From contig NZ_AUBQ01000012.1 of the NCBI RefSeq assembly GCF_000429325.1, positions 186,001-250,000 of the forward strand: a DNA stretch of 64,000 nt. The letters run 5' to 3'. Shown here piece after piece: positions 33,931 to 42,300 of the stretch (position 1 is its first letter; each line of letters opens with the position of its first letter). A model generated the notes under the pieces. It worked only from the letters and a program-made list of their open reading frames with translations. It was not told the origin of the DNA and searched no databases. Made by a program: the position numbers and the translations under genes. This DNA is from Fundidesulfovibrio putealis DSM 16056. GTDB lineage: Bacteria; Desulfobacterota; Desulfovibrionia; Desulfovibrionales; Desulfovibrionaceae.

Positions 33931-34758
33931 ATGCAAGGCAATCTCCCCCTGGTTTTTTCCGTCACTTCCGGCAAGGGCGGCGTCGGCAAGACGAACATCT
34001 CGGCCAACCTGGCCGTGAGCCTGTCCAAAATGGGCAAGCGCGTGGTGCTCCTGGACGCGGACCTTGGCCTGGCCAACGTGGACGTGGTGCTGGGCATGGC
34101 CCCGGAGCTGAACCTGTTCCACCTGTTCCACAAAGGCATGAACCTGCAGAAGGTCCTGTGCCAGACGCCCTACGGCTTCCACATCCTCCCGGCCTCCTCC
34201 GGCGTGGCCGAGATGCTCTCGCTCTCCACGGGGCAGAAGCTCGTGCTGCTGGAAGCCATGGACTTCCTGGAAGACAAGATCGACTATCTTATTGTGGATA
34301 CCGGCGCGGGCATCGGCGACAACGTGCTTTATTTCAACCTGGCCGCGCGCGAACGGCTGCTGGTGCTGACCACGGAACCCACCTCGCTCACCGACGCCTA
34401 CGCCCTGGTGAAGGTCATGCACCTGAACCACGCGGTGAATCGCTTCCGGGTGGTGGTGAACATGGCCCCCAGTGAAAAGGCGGCCAAACAGGTGTTTGGA
34501 AAACTCTACGCCGCGTGCGATCACTTTCTCGATGGAATTTCGCTGGATTTTGTGGACTTTATCCCGCATGATGCCACGGTGAGACAGGCGGTGATCAAAC
34601 AGGTGCCTTTCTGCCACATGGCCCCGCAGGCCCCGGCAAGCCTGAAGATCACGGATATAGCGCGAAAAATCACCAGCTGGGACGTCGACGCGCACCTCGA
34701 TGGAAACATCAAATTCTTCTGGAAAAAGCTCCTCTTCCAAGAGCAGTCCGTGGCTTAG
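33931..34758 (+). CDS. flhG: MinD-like ATPase FlhG
   Basis: 275 residues from the ATG at 33931. It has the deviant Walker A SVTSGKGGVGKTNISANLA and VVLLDADLGLANVDVVLG, typical of FlhG/FleN, which limits flagellar number by stimulating FlhF GTPase. The C-terminal membrane-targeting helix may be FWKKLLFQEQ. Its last 59 bases overlap the start of fliA in another frame. Confidence 0.95.
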   Translation: MQGNLPLVFSVTSGKGGVGKTNISANLAVSLSKMGKRVVLLDADLGLANVDVVLGMAPELNLFHLFHKGMNLQKVLCQTPYGFHILPASSGVAEMLSLSTGQKLVLLEAMDFLEDKIDYLIVDTGAGIGDNVLYFNLAARERLLVLTTEPTSLTDAYALVKVMHLNHAVNRFRVVVNMAPSEKAAKQVFGKLYAACDHFLDGISLDFVDFIPHDATVRQAVIKQVPFCHMAPQAPASLKITDIARKITSWDVDAHLDGNIKFFWKKLLFQEQSVA

Positions 34759-35494
34759 CTTCGAGGCCGGAGCCAAGGCCTGGCAGGATTATTCTCCCCT
34801 GGATCGCCAGGAGATCGTCAGGCACTACTCTCCCAAGATCAAGCTGCTGGCCCTGCGTCTTAAGGTCAAACTCCCGCCCAGCGTGGAGCTCGGTGAACTG
34901 TTGAGCGCCGGGGCGCTGGGCCTCATGGAGGCCCTTGGCCGCTTCAAGCCGGAACTGGGCATCAAGTTCGAGACCTTCGCGGAGTCGCGCATCAAGGGCG
35001 CCATGCTGGACGAGTTGCGAAAGCTCGACTGGTTCAGCCGGGGACAGCGCCACCGCGTGCGCGTGGTGGACGACGCCATCCGCAGGCTGGAGGCCGTCTC
35101 CGACGAGACCCCAAGCGTGGAGCAGCTCTCCGAAACCACCGGCCTCACCCGCAAGGAAGTCTCGCAGGCCATGGAAGCCATGCAAAGCCAGCTCTGCCTC
35201 AGCCTGGACGCCATCACCGAGAACCTGACCTCCTTCAAACAGCAGCAGATCGACAACGAACCTTACAAATCGACGGCACTCAAAGAAATCGTTGACAAAC
35301 TGGCCCTGCTTATTGATGAACTGACGCCAAGGGAACAGCTCGTTCTGTCCCTGTACTACGTGGAAGAACTCACCATGCGCGAGACCAGCGAGGTCATGGG
35401 CATCACAGAGGGCCGCGTTTCCCAGCTTCATTCGCAGGCACTTGCCAAGCTGCGCGGCAAATTCAACGCCCAGTACGGCATCGTGGATGCGTAG
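34700..35494 (+). CDS. fliA: Flagellar sigma factor FliA (sigma-28)
   Basis: 264 residues with the sigma-28 regions: region 2 (ELLSAGALGLMEALGRF, FETFAESRIKGAMLDELR KLDW), region 3 and region 4 (LTPREQLVLSLYYVEELTM, ITEGRVSQLHSQAL). It directs RNA polymerase to late flagellar and chemotaxis genes. No in-frame start codon occurs between the flhG stop and the conserved region, so translation most likely begins at ATG 34700, giving a Ser/Lys-rich N-terminus (METSNSSGKSSSSKSSP) and a 59-base overlap. Confidence 0.93.
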   Translation: METSNSSGKSSSSKSSPWLSFEAGAKAWQDYSPLDRQEIVRHYSPKIKLLALRLKVKLPPSVELGELLSAGALGLMEALGRFKPELGIKFETFAESRIKGAMLDELRKLDWFSRGQRHRVRVVDDAIRRLEAVSDETPSVEQLSETTGLTRKEVSQAMEAMQSQLCLSLDAITENLTSFKQQQIDNEPYKSTALKEIVDKLALLIDELTPREQLVLSLYYVEELTMRETSEVMGITEGRVSQLHSQALAKLRGKFNAQYGIVDA

Positions 35495-35575
35495 CAGCTT
35501 TACGCAACACAACCCCATCCGGGCCGCCAGAATCTGAAGCAGCGCTCCCCGGCCGGGTCGCAAAAGGAGAACATC

Positions 35576-35959
35576 GTGGCCTACAACAAAGATATGCGCG
35601 TACTCGTCGTGGACGATTTCTCCACCATGCGGCGCATCATAAAGAACATCCTGCGCCAACTCGGCTTCACCAACATCATCGAAGCCGACGACGGCTCCAC
35701 CGCCTGGGAGACCCTCAACAAGGACAAGATCGACTTCGTCATCTCGGACTGGAACATGCCCAAGATGCCCGGAATCGAACTCCTGCGCAAAGTCCGCGCC
35801 AGCGAAGAGTTCGCCAACATGCCCTTCCTGATGGTCACCGCCGAAGCGCAGCAGGAGAACATCATCGAAGCCGTGCAGGCCAAGGTCTCCAACTACATCG
35901 TCAAGCCCTTCACAGCAGAAACGCTGGGCCAGAAGATCGACAAGATCTTCGACAAATAA
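35576..35959 (+). CDS. cheY: Chemotaxis response regulator CheY
   Basis: 127 residues, a stand-alone receiver with GTG start and AAAAGGAGA upstream. Phosphoacceptor Asp58 in ISDWNMPKMPG, acidic pair Asp13/14, the MVTAEA threonine and lysine in VKPF are all present. The DWNMPxMxG motif is typical of the motor-binding CheY. It should control motor direction through FliM. It sits between fliA and fliL. Confidence 0.95.
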   Translation: MAYNKDMRVLVVDDFSTMRRIIKNILRQLGFTNIIEADDGSTAWETLNKDKIDFVISDWNMPKMPGIELLRKVRASEEFANMPFLMVTAEAQQENIIEAVQAKVSNYIVKPFTAETLGQKIDKIFDK

Positions 35960-35963
35960 TAAA

Positions 35964-35985
35964 CGGCGGGGCCACGGCCCCGCCG
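35964..35985. other. Strong hairpin between cheY and fliL
   Basis: CGGCGGGGCC at 35964-35973 pairs with GGCCCCGCCG at 35976-35985. There is no T-tract, so it may protect or process the operon mRNA rather than end it. Confidence 0.45.
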
Positions 35986-35995
35986 CACCCCAGCC

Positions 35996-36745
35996 ATGCA
36001 CCCGCCTCCTCCGCCAGACGGCTCAGACGCTTCGGGAGGCTCCCGCCTGGGCGGCCCCCTTCCCGGAAGCGACGACCAGGCCAAGGCCAAGCTCGACGAC
36101 ACCGAATTGGCCGTCGGCTCTCCGCGCGCGCTCCAGAAGGTGGAGCTCGACCTCGACGACGCCCCCTTCCTGGAAGACGAGGAAGAGGAAGCCCCACCGC
36201 CGCCCCCGGAGATGCCCCCGTCCTCGGAACCGCAGGACCTGGGGGAACCGGTCAGGCTGCCCCTCTGGAAAAACAAAAAGATCGTCATCAGCGGAGGCGG
36301 CCTGCTCCTGCTGTTGATCGGCCTCGCTGTGTGGTGGTTCTTCCTGCGCGCCGAAGCCCCTCCACCGCCGCCGCCACCGCCGCCGCCCGTCGTCGAGCCG
36401 CCCAAACCGGTCGAGCCGCCGCCACCGCCGCCACCACAGGACGTCTTCGTCCCCCTGGAGCCGTTCCTGGTGGAGACAGTCGACGCCAAGGGCGCAACCC
36501 GGGTGCTCACCCTCAAGATCAAACTGGTCTACAAGGAAGACCCCAGGATGGAGCGCGAGCTCCAGGCCAAGTCATTTGCCGTGCGCGACGGTCTGTATTA
36601 TAACTTAAAAAATAAATCTTTCGCCGTGCTGACCGATAAGGATGGCGTCGAGCACCTCCGTGAGGAGCTCAAAGGCGTCGTGAACAACTACCTCAACGTC
36701 GGACAGGTGGACCAGATACTCTTCGAAGAACTGCTGGTGAAATGA
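35996..36745 (+). CDS. fliL: FliL-type flagellar basal body protein, proline-rich
   Basis: 249 residues, longer than usual FliL. An acidic, Pro-rich cytoplasmic segment (1-90) leads to one transmembrane helix (about 96-117), a periplasmic stretch made mostly of proline (121-148), then the FliL domain (FVPLEPFLVETVD... RVLTLKIKLVYKED). FliL supports stator function. The poly-proline linker would span the periplasm as a rigid rod. Its stop overlaps the next start by ATGA. Confidence 0.85.
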   Translation: MHPPPPPDGSDASGGSRLGGPLPGSDDQAKAKLDDTELAVGSPRALQKVELDLDDAPFLEDEEEEAPPPPPEMPPSSEPQDLGEPVRLPLWKNKKIVISGGGLLLLLIGLAVWWFFLRAEAPPPPPPPPPPVVEPPKPVEPPPPPPPQDVFVPLEPFLVETVDAKGATRVLTLKIKLVYKEDPRMERELQAKSFAVRDGLYYNLKNKSFAVLTDKDGVEHLREELKGVVNNYLNVGQVDQILFEELLVK

Positions 36746-37074
36746 TGTCGGACATCAACATAGCCACCTCCATAGCCCAGCTTCCCAACCTTCAGGGAAT
36801 CGCGGGGGCGCAGCAGGCCCATCCCGAGGCGCAGCAGATTTTTGCCGCGCAGATGGCCCAGGAGGCGCTGAAAAATCAGCAGCAGCAGGTCCAGAAGGTC
36901 GAAAAACAGGATGGCAGCGAAGCCGTCAAGGAAGACAGGGACAACAAACGCGGCGAAGAACATGAGCTTCGCCAGCGCAAGCGCCACGCCCACCAGGAAG
37001 CCGAGCCGGAGGAAGAAGCCGCCCCGCCCTCGTCCTCTCCGTGGCTCGGGCATCTCGTGAACAGGAAGGTCTAG
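36742..37074 (+). CDS. Small Gln/Glu-rich protein in flagellar operon
   Basis: 110 residues, starting at ATG 36742 inside the fliL stop (or ATG 36745). The middle is Gln-rich (AQEALKNQQQQVQKVEKQ), followed by a highly charged stretch (RQRKRHAHQEAEPEEE) and PSSSPWLGHLVNRKV. No signal or membrane segment; probably helical or disordered. The family is not recognised, but tight coupling to fliL points to a flagellar role. Confidence 0.75.
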   Translation: MMSDINIATSIAQLPNLQGIAGAQQAHPEAQQIFAAQMAQEALKNQQQQVQKVEKQDGSEAVKEDRDNKRGEEHELRQRKRHAHQEAEPEEEAAPPSSSPWLGHLVNRKV

Positions 37075-37076
37075 TA

Positions 37077-37490
37077 GTGTCGCTTCAGGAGTGGCTTCTC
37101 ATCGTGCTCACAGGCAGCGAACTTCTGCTGCTCATCCTCGTCGTCGGCTTCTTCGCGCGGCTTCGCCGCTCCGAAGACATGCTCTCCGCACTCCAGGGAA
37201 ACCAGGCCGAACTCATGGGCAAACTGCAACGCAGCGCCCAGATGGAACAGGAACTCATCGACTCCTTCGAAGACCGACAGCGTGAACTCGTCCGGCTGGA
37301 AGACAAACTCTCGGCCAGAGCCCGTGAACTGGGCAAGCTGCTCAAGCAGGCCGAGGAAATCAGCCGCTCGCCCGATTTTCTGCGCCAAGTCGTGCTGAAC
37401 GGACTCAAAAAAGGCCAGTCCGCACGCGAACTGGCCAAAGCCACCGGACTTACGCAGGACGAAGTTGAGTTGATTATTTCGCAGAGATAA
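37077..37490 (+). CDS. Membrane-anchored coiled-coil protein, DUF6115-like
   Basis: 137 residues from GTG 37077 with GGAAGGT upstream. One N-terminal membrane helix (about 5-24: LLIVLTGSELLLLILVVGFF), a long coiled coil (about 28-100) and a C-terminal helix-turn-helix-like part (LKKGQSARELAKATGLTQDE). The layout recalls small proteins found at the end of flagellar operons (DUF6115 class), but this is an impression from pattern, not a search. It is the last gene of the operon; island A begins 12 bases after its stop. Confidence 0.8.
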   Translation: MSLQEWLLIVLTGSELLLLILVVGFFARLRRSEDMLSALQGNQAELMGKLQRSAQMEQELIDSFEDRQRELVRLEDKLSARARELGKLLKQAEEISRSPDFLRQVVLNGLKKGQSARELAKATGLTQDEVELIISQR

Positions 37491-37624
37491 TGGCAGGAGA
37501 GGCTGGGGCTTCGCCCCAGACCCCACCAGGGCTCCGCCCTGGACCCGCCAGGGGGATGATCCCCCTGGACCCTCAATTAGCTTCGCGTAACGTATTGCTA
37601 CAGTTTAGACTCTTGCCCCAATAA

Positions 37625-37664
37625 AATCCCTGAAGCGCGCAAAGCCGCGCTTCAGGGATTTTTT
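37625..37664. terminator. Terminator inside island A
   Basis: AATCCCTGAAGCGCG at 37625-37639 pairs with CGCGCTTCAGGGATT at 37646-37660 and runs into TTTTTT. Its core GAAGCGCG-CAAAGC-CGCGCTTC recurs at 45359-45380 in island B. Confidence 0.88.
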
Positions 37665-37900
37665 ATTCTTGAAATCACCGGATTCGACGAGGGCTGGTAG
37701 CCGGGTTATGTCGCATTCAACGATCCCAACCTATCACATGCGTCTTCGCCCTGACTCACGTTTCATCGTGGCAGAGCATGCTTTCATTCTGGCAGAACGA
37801 ATTTTTGACACGGGAGCGCGTGCGTTCGACGGAGCTGGGAGCATGAGGCGTCGAAGTCCACCTTCTGCACGCAGCCTGGGAGCGAGAGGGGCTGGGGGTT

Positions 37901-37980
37901 GTCCTGGTCGGGTTCTGGCGGGCGGGCGACGAATCGTCTTCCAATCGGTTCTAGCCCGCCCGCCAGGACACGAACGGGAC
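37901..37980 (-). repeat. 80-base palindromic unit, copy 1
   Basis: Its reverse complement matches 51084-51163 at 75 of 80 positions by eye. Each copy is itself a stem of CTGGCGGGCGGGC and its complement around a 26-base loop containing GACGATTCGTC. Confidence 0.85.
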
Positions 37981-38099
37981 AGCCCCCAGTCCCGCCGCAA
38001 GCCTCCCGCACACGACGCGAAGCGGAAAGCCGGGTCAAGGGGAGGCTTCTCCCCTTGCGGGTCCAGGGCAGAGCCCTGGCGGGTCTGGGCGGAGCCCAG

Positions 38100-38954
38100 C
38101 TACTCTTCTCTTCTATCCGCCCTCTCTCCAGCCAGCGCGCCGGCCACGGCTTCCACCAGCGCGGACAGCTTCTTCCCGGCCACCCCGGCCACGGCGATGA
38201 CTTCGTCGAGGGTCACTTCGGCCATGCAGTCGGGCAGGTTCTTGTTCACGAGACAGGACAATCCAAGCACCTCCATGCCCATGTGCCGGGCGGCGATGAC
38301 TTCCATGACCGTGGACATGCCCACGGCGTCCGCGCCGAGCAGGCGAAGCATACGGGTTTCGGCTGGAGTTTCCAGTTGTGGGCCGAGTACGCCCGCGTAA
38401 ACGCCGCGTTCCAGGCGGATACCGAGGCGCATGGCCTCGGAAACGGCCAGATCAAGCAGACGTTGCGAGTAAACCCGGCTCATATCCGGAAAACGCGGTC
38501 CCCAGTCGTCAATATTGGGTCCGGCGAGCGATGATTTCCCGGTAAGATTGACATGGTCGGTGATGGCCAGTAACTCTCCTGGGCTGAAGAGCGGGTCCAG
38601 CGCCCCTGCGGCGTTGGTGACGACGAGAATCGTTGCTCCCAGCAGGGCCGAGACGCGCACGCCAAGGCAGACCTGTGCCGGGGAGTAACCTTCATAGAGG
38701 TGAAACCGGCCCTGCCAGACCAGAACGGGCAGCCCGGCCAACCGTCCGGCGAGAAGCTGCCCGGCATGCCCCTCCACTGTGGAGCGGGGAAAACCGGGTA
38801 TCTCCTGGTAGGTGATGGTTGCGACCGTATCCAGGGCGTGAGTCACGTCTCCGAGCCCCGTTCCGAGCACGATCGCGCTCTTCGGGGTGAAGCCGGACGG
38901 CAACCGGTCGCGTATCCAGTCGACGGCGTATTGCGTCGTGATCCTGTCTTGCAT
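38100..38954 (-). CDS. punA: Purine nucleoside phosphorylase
   Basis: 284 residues. Trimeric PNP-type motifs: AIVLGTGLGDVTHAL, EGHAGQLLAGRLAG, VLVWQGRFHLYEG, VVTNAAGALDPLF and MSTVMEVIAARHMGMEVLG. It splits purine nucleosides with phosphate into base and ribose 1-phosphate for salvage. GAAGGCG precedes the ATG. It is divergent from motA with 42 bases between starts, and its stop touches island A. Confidence 0.93.
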   Translation of the reverse strand: MQDRITTQYAVDWIRDRLPSGFTPKSAIVLGTGLGDVTHALDTVATITYQEIPGFPRSTVEGHAGQLLAGRLAGLPVLVWQGRFHLYEGYSPAQVCLGVRVSALLGATILVVTNAAGALDPLFSPGELLAITDHVNLTGKSSLAGPNIDDWGPRFPDMSRVYSQRLLDLAVSEAMRLGIRLERGVYAGVLGPQLETPAETRMLRLLGADAVGMSTVMEVIAARHMGMEVLGLSCLVNKNLPDCMAEVTLDEVIAVAGVAGKKLSALVEAVAGALAGERADRREE

Positions 38955-38996
38955 GTGCTGCGCCTTCAGAATTGCTGTTGTTTGAAGAGGTAAGCA

Positions 38997-39752
38997 ATGG
39001 ACTTCGCGACGCTTGTCGGGTTGACGACCGGCCTGGGGCTGGTTGTGGGCGCAATCCTCATGGGCGGCTCCCTGACCCAGTTCCTCGATGCCCCCAGCGC
39101 CATGATCGTGCTGGGAGGCACGCTGGCGGCCATCTGCGTGAGCCATCCCGTGGAAGAGGTGATACAGGCCTTCAACGCGGGCTTCAAGATTTTCGCGTCG
39201 CGCAAGGTGGCTGCTCAGGAAGTGGTCAACGTGATGGTGCGCATCGCGGAGATTTCCCGGCGCGAGGGGCTCCTGGCCCTGGAGAACATCCGCACGGACA
39301 ACGCGGTGCTCAAAAAGGCCTGCAAGCTCATCGCGGACAATGCCGGGCCGCAGATCATCCAGGACACCCTGCGCATCGAAATACACTCCCTGAAAAGACG
39401 CCACCAGATAGGCGAGACGGTTTTCCGCTCGCTGGGCACATTCGCTCCGGCTTTCGGGCTGATCGGCACGCTCATCGGCCTTGTGCTGATGCTGGCCCGC
39501 CTGGACAATCCCAAGAGCCTCGGGCCAGCCATGGCCGTGGCTCTTCTCACCACGTTCTACGGGGCGCTGTTGTCCAACCTGTTTTTCCTGCCCGTGGCGG
39601 GCAAGCTCCGGGCGCGCACCCAGCAGGAGGTGCTGAACCTGGAGATCATCTTCGAGGGCGCGCGCTGCATCCTGCAGAACAACAACCCGCTGCTGGTGCG
39701 CGACAAGCTGTCCTCCTTCGTCCCGCCCAAGGAGCGCACCCTTGGCCGCTGA
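38997..39752 (+). CDS. motA: Flagellar motor stator protein MotA
   Basis: 251 residues of the PomA/MotA family with four membrane segments: LVGLTTGLGLVVGAILMGG, SAMIVLGGTLAAICVSHP, and FRSLGTFAPAFGLIGTLIGL plus AMAVALLTTFYGALLSNLFF. The cytoplasmic loop carries the charged residues that meet FliG. GAAGAGG precedes the ATG. It overlaps motB by 11 bases. Confidence 0.95.
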   Translation: MDFATLVGLTTGLGLVVGAILMGGSLTQFLDAPSAMIVLGGTLAAICVSHPVEEVIQAFNAGFKIFASRKVAAQEVVNVMVRIAEISRREGLLALENIRTDNAVLKKACKLIADNAGPQIIQDTLRIEIHSLKRRHQIGETVFRSLGTFAPAFGLIGTLIGLVLMLARLDNPKSLGPAMAVALLTTFYGALLSNLFFLPVAGKLRARTQQEVLNLEIIFEGARCILQNNNPLLVRDKLSSFVPPKERTLGR

Positions 39753-40482
39753 ACAGGACCCGGTCGAGCTCGAACTCGACGACAACGGGGAGATGCCCCA
39801 GATATGGCAGGTGACGCTTGCGGACCTGTCCATGCTGCTCATGAGCTTTTTCATCTTTTTGTTCGCACTTTCCACAGTGCGCCCGGAAAGCGTCAACGAG
39901 ACCCTGGACAGCGTCCGCCAGCGTCTGCGCGTGGAGGCTGGCCCCGCCAAGAAGACGCCCGGCGCCGACGCCATGAAGTCGAAGCTGCTTGAACAGGTGA
40001 ACATGCGCGAACAACTTATCCTGCGCCAGCGCCAAGTTCACCAGGACCTCACCGCATTTTTCAAGGGGCGCGGTGAATCCAACATCCAGACCAAACTGGA
40101 CGGCCCGCGCCTGACCATCTCCATGCCCATCGACGGCATGTTCGCCAAAACGGACGTGACGCAGCTGACGGACCTGGGCAAGCAGCGCCTTATGATCATC
40201 AAGGACTTTATAGCCAAACACCCCGACCAGCGCGTACACATCAAGGGGTATTCGGACGACACGCCCCCCCCGCCGGATTCGCGATTCAAAAACAACTGGG
40301 AAGTGTCGTCATTACAGGCAGTTGCAGCATTGCGATTTCTTCTGTCGCAGGGGGTCCCCGCGAATCGGTTGACATCCACCGGGTTAGCTGATTTAGAACC
40401 GCTGCTCCCCAACACGAGCGACGAATACCGCGCCAAGAACAGGCGACTGGATTTTGTCATGGAAGTGCAGGTTGAGGGATGA
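39742..40482 (+). CDS. motB: Flagellar motor stator protein MotB
   Basis: 246 residues from TTG 39742 (AAGGAG upstream, inside motA). One transmembrane helix with the proton- or ion-binding aspartate (IWQVTLADLSMLLMSFFIF), a linker, and an OmpA-like peptidoglycan-binding domain (IIKDFIAKHPDQRVHIKGYSDD, RALRF-type helix, RRLDFVMEV). It anchors the stator to the wall. ATGA overlap with the PilZ gene. Confidence 0.94.
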   Translation: MAAEQDPVELELDDNGEMPQIWQVTLADLSMLLMSFFIFLFALSTVRPESVNETLDSVRQRLRVEAGPAKKTPGADAMKSKLLEQVNMREQLILRQRQVHQDLTAFFKGRGESNIQTKLDGPRLTISMPIDGMFAKTDVTQLTDLGKQRLMIIKDFIAKHPDQRVHIKGYSDDTPPPPDSRFKNNWEVSSLQAVAALRFLLSQGVPANRLTSTGLADLEPLLPNTSDEYRAKNRRLDFVMEVQVEG

Positions 40483-40877
40483 ACAAGCTGTTATTCACGT
40501 ACGAAGCGGACTCAGACTTGCCGCGCCAGGCATACCGGGCTCGGGTGCCCGGTCTTCTGGGCAAGGACGTCGCCACTCAGGCGGTGTATCTTGTGCGGGA
40601 CATCAGCGCGGGCGGCATCTCCCTTGAGGACCCGGCTGGGGCTTTGAAGACCGGGGACGCTCTGAAACTGGACGTCCTCATCAAGGACCGCACCATCATC
40701 GCGGGACTGTCGGCCGAAGTGGCCAGGCATGTCGAGGCGATCACGGGCCTCAAGTTCACGGGCCTGACCCAGCACCAGGAGCAACGCCTGGACAAGCTGG
40801 TGCTCGAGATCCAGAAGCACCTCATATCCAAGTTGAAACACGGCGGGAGCCACATTGACGACGAGCAAACGACATAA
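40479..40877 (+). CDS. PilZ domain protein, probable cyclic di-GMP effector
   Basis: 132 residues. The PilZ ligand motifs are present: arginines in RQAYRARVPG (RxxxR) and DISAGGISLE (the D/NxSxxG motif), then a barrel ending LKFTGLTQHQEQ. It is coupled to motB by ATGA, so it probably slows or tunes the motor in response to cyclic di-GMP. Its last 23 bases overlap the start of the biotin carboxylase gene. Confidence 0.88.
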   Translation: MNKLLFTYEADSDLPRQAYRARVPGLLGKDVATQAVYLVRDISAGGISLEDPAGALKTGDALKLDVLIKDRTIIAGLSAEVARHVEAITGLKFTGLTQHQEQRLDKLVLEIQKHLISKLKHGGSHIDDEQTT

Positions 40878-42267
40878 CGTATTGGTTGCGAACCGTGGCG
40901 AGATAGCCATGCGCATCATCCAGGCCTGCCGTAAGCTGGGCCTGGATTTTGTTTGCGTCTACACGCGCGAGGACGAAGCCTCCGGGCACCTGGCCCTGGC
41001 GCGCGAACTCGGCGGCAAGACGCTGCGCATCAGCTCCTACCACGACGCCAACGAGATCATGTCTGCGGCCGACCACGCCGGAGCCACGGCGGTCCACCCC
41101 GGATACGGCTATTTCGCCGAGGACTACCGCTTCGCGCGGCGCGTGAGCGAACGCACCCGCCCCATGGTCTGGATCGGACCCAGCTGGCAGGTCATCCGCA
41201 CCCTGGGCGACAAGATCAACACCAAGCGTCTGGCCCGCTCCCTGGGCGTACCCACCGTGCCCGGTTCGGACCGGCCGGTCTATGACGAGCTGGAAGCCGA
41301 GGAGATCGCCGATTCCCTGTTCCGCTTCCAGGCCGAACAGGGAATCGACAGCGCCCGCGTGCTGGTGAAGGCATCTGCGGGCGGCGGCGGCATGGGCATC
41401 GAAGAGGTCATGAACCTGGACCACTTCAAGACCGTGTACCGGCGCATCAGGAACTACTCCAAGCGTCAGTTCCACGACGAGGGCGTGCTCATCGAACAGC
41501 GCATCCTCAACTTCAACCACCTGGAAGTGCAGATCGCCGCCGACCGTCACGGCTCCATAGCCCACTTCGGCACGCGCAACTGCACCATCCAGTCCACGGG
41601 CCGCCAGAAACGCGTGGAGATCGCCCCCGGATTCGCCCCGGACCAGATCAGGTACTCCTTTGACGCCGCCAAGGTCATCACGGACATCACCGGCTACTCC
41701 CTGGCCATCGCCAAGGAGGTCGGCTACGACAACGTGGGCACCTGGGAATGGATCGTCACCCCGGCGGGCCAGCCCTTCCTCATGGAAGTGAACACCCGCA
41801 TCCAGGTGGAGAACGGTGTGTCCGCCGCCATCGCGCGCCTCAAGGGCGAGGCCGGCGTGGACATCATCAAGGAGCAGATCCGCATGGGCCTGGGCGAGCC
41901 CATGGGCTTCACCCAGGACGACATCACCTTCGAGGGCATCGGCATCGAATACCGCATCATCGCCGAGGACCCCGCCAACCGGTTCACCCCCTGGGTGGGT
42001 CGCATCGACCGCTTCAATCCGCCGCAGGTCCCCTGGGCGTCGCTGCACTCGCAGATTCCCCAGGACAAACCGTACGACATCCCCACGGAGTTCGACCCGA
42101 ACCTGGCCCTGGGCATCATCTGGGGCAAGGACCTGGCCGAGGCCAAGGCGCGCGGCGTGGAGTACCTGGACAAGCTGGTGCTGGAAGGCCAGGACCAGGA
42201 AGGCAATCCCATGAAGTCCAACATCGCGTTTCTGCGCGAAAAGACCGCGGACATCCTGGTTTTCTAA
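40855..42267 (+). CDS. accC: Biotin carboxylase, acetyl-CoA carboxylase subunit
   Basis: 470 residues from a TTG at 40855 (CGGGAG upstream). It has HNVLVANRGEIAMRI at the start, VHPGYGYFAEDYRFA, the Gly-rich ATP loop KASAGGGGMGIEE, HLEVQIAADRHG, and FLMEVNTRIQVENG with catalytic arginine. It carboxylates biotin on the carrier with bicarbonate and ATP. The start lies inside the PilZ gene, tying it to the motility transcript. Confidence 0.9.
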   Translation: MTTSKRHNVLVANRGEIAMRIIQACRKLGLDFVCVYTREDEASGHLALARELGGKTLRISSYHDANEIMSAADHAGATAVHPGYGYFAEDYRFARRVSERTRPMVWIGPSWQVIRTLGDKINTKRLARSLGVPTVPGSDRPVYDELEAEEIADSLFRFQAEQGIDSARVLVKASAGGGGMGIEEVMNLDHFKTVYRRIRNYSKRQFHDEGVLIEQRILNFNHLEVQIAADRHGSIAHFGTRNCTIQSTGRQKRVEIAPGFAPDQIRYSFDAAKVITDITGYSLAIAKEVGYDNVGTWEWIVTPAGQPFLMEVNTRIQVENGVSAAIARLKGEAGVDIIKEQIRMGLGEPMGFTQDDITFEGIGIEYRIIAEDPANRFTPWVGRIDRFNPPQVPWASLHSQIPQDKPYDIPTEFDPNLALGIIWGKDLAEAKARGVEYLDKLVLEGQDQEGNPMKSNIAFLREKTADILVF

Positions 42268-42300
42268 CCGGACGCCCGACACGCGAAGCCAACCACCCCT

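Larger units (their letters stand above)
37502..38099. repeat. Island A: hairpin tracts in inverted orientation
   Basis: It fills the whole gap between the convergent flagellar operon and punA. Left tract: hairpins CTGGGGC..GCCCCAG (37503-37519), 37526-37542 and 37548-37568, ending with GCTTCGCGTA at 37580-37589. Right tract, reversed: CGCGAAGC at 38016-38023, hairpins 38036-38057, 38063-38079 and 38085-38099, touching the punA stop. The centre contains a terminator (37625) and an 80-base palindromic unit (37901). No gene inside is credible. Confidence 0.8.

Noticed and set aside
37669-38400. A 243-codon plus-strand frame across island A and the end of punA
   Set aside because: It runs through palindromic repeats and antisense to a certain gene; no ribosome site and low-complexity product.
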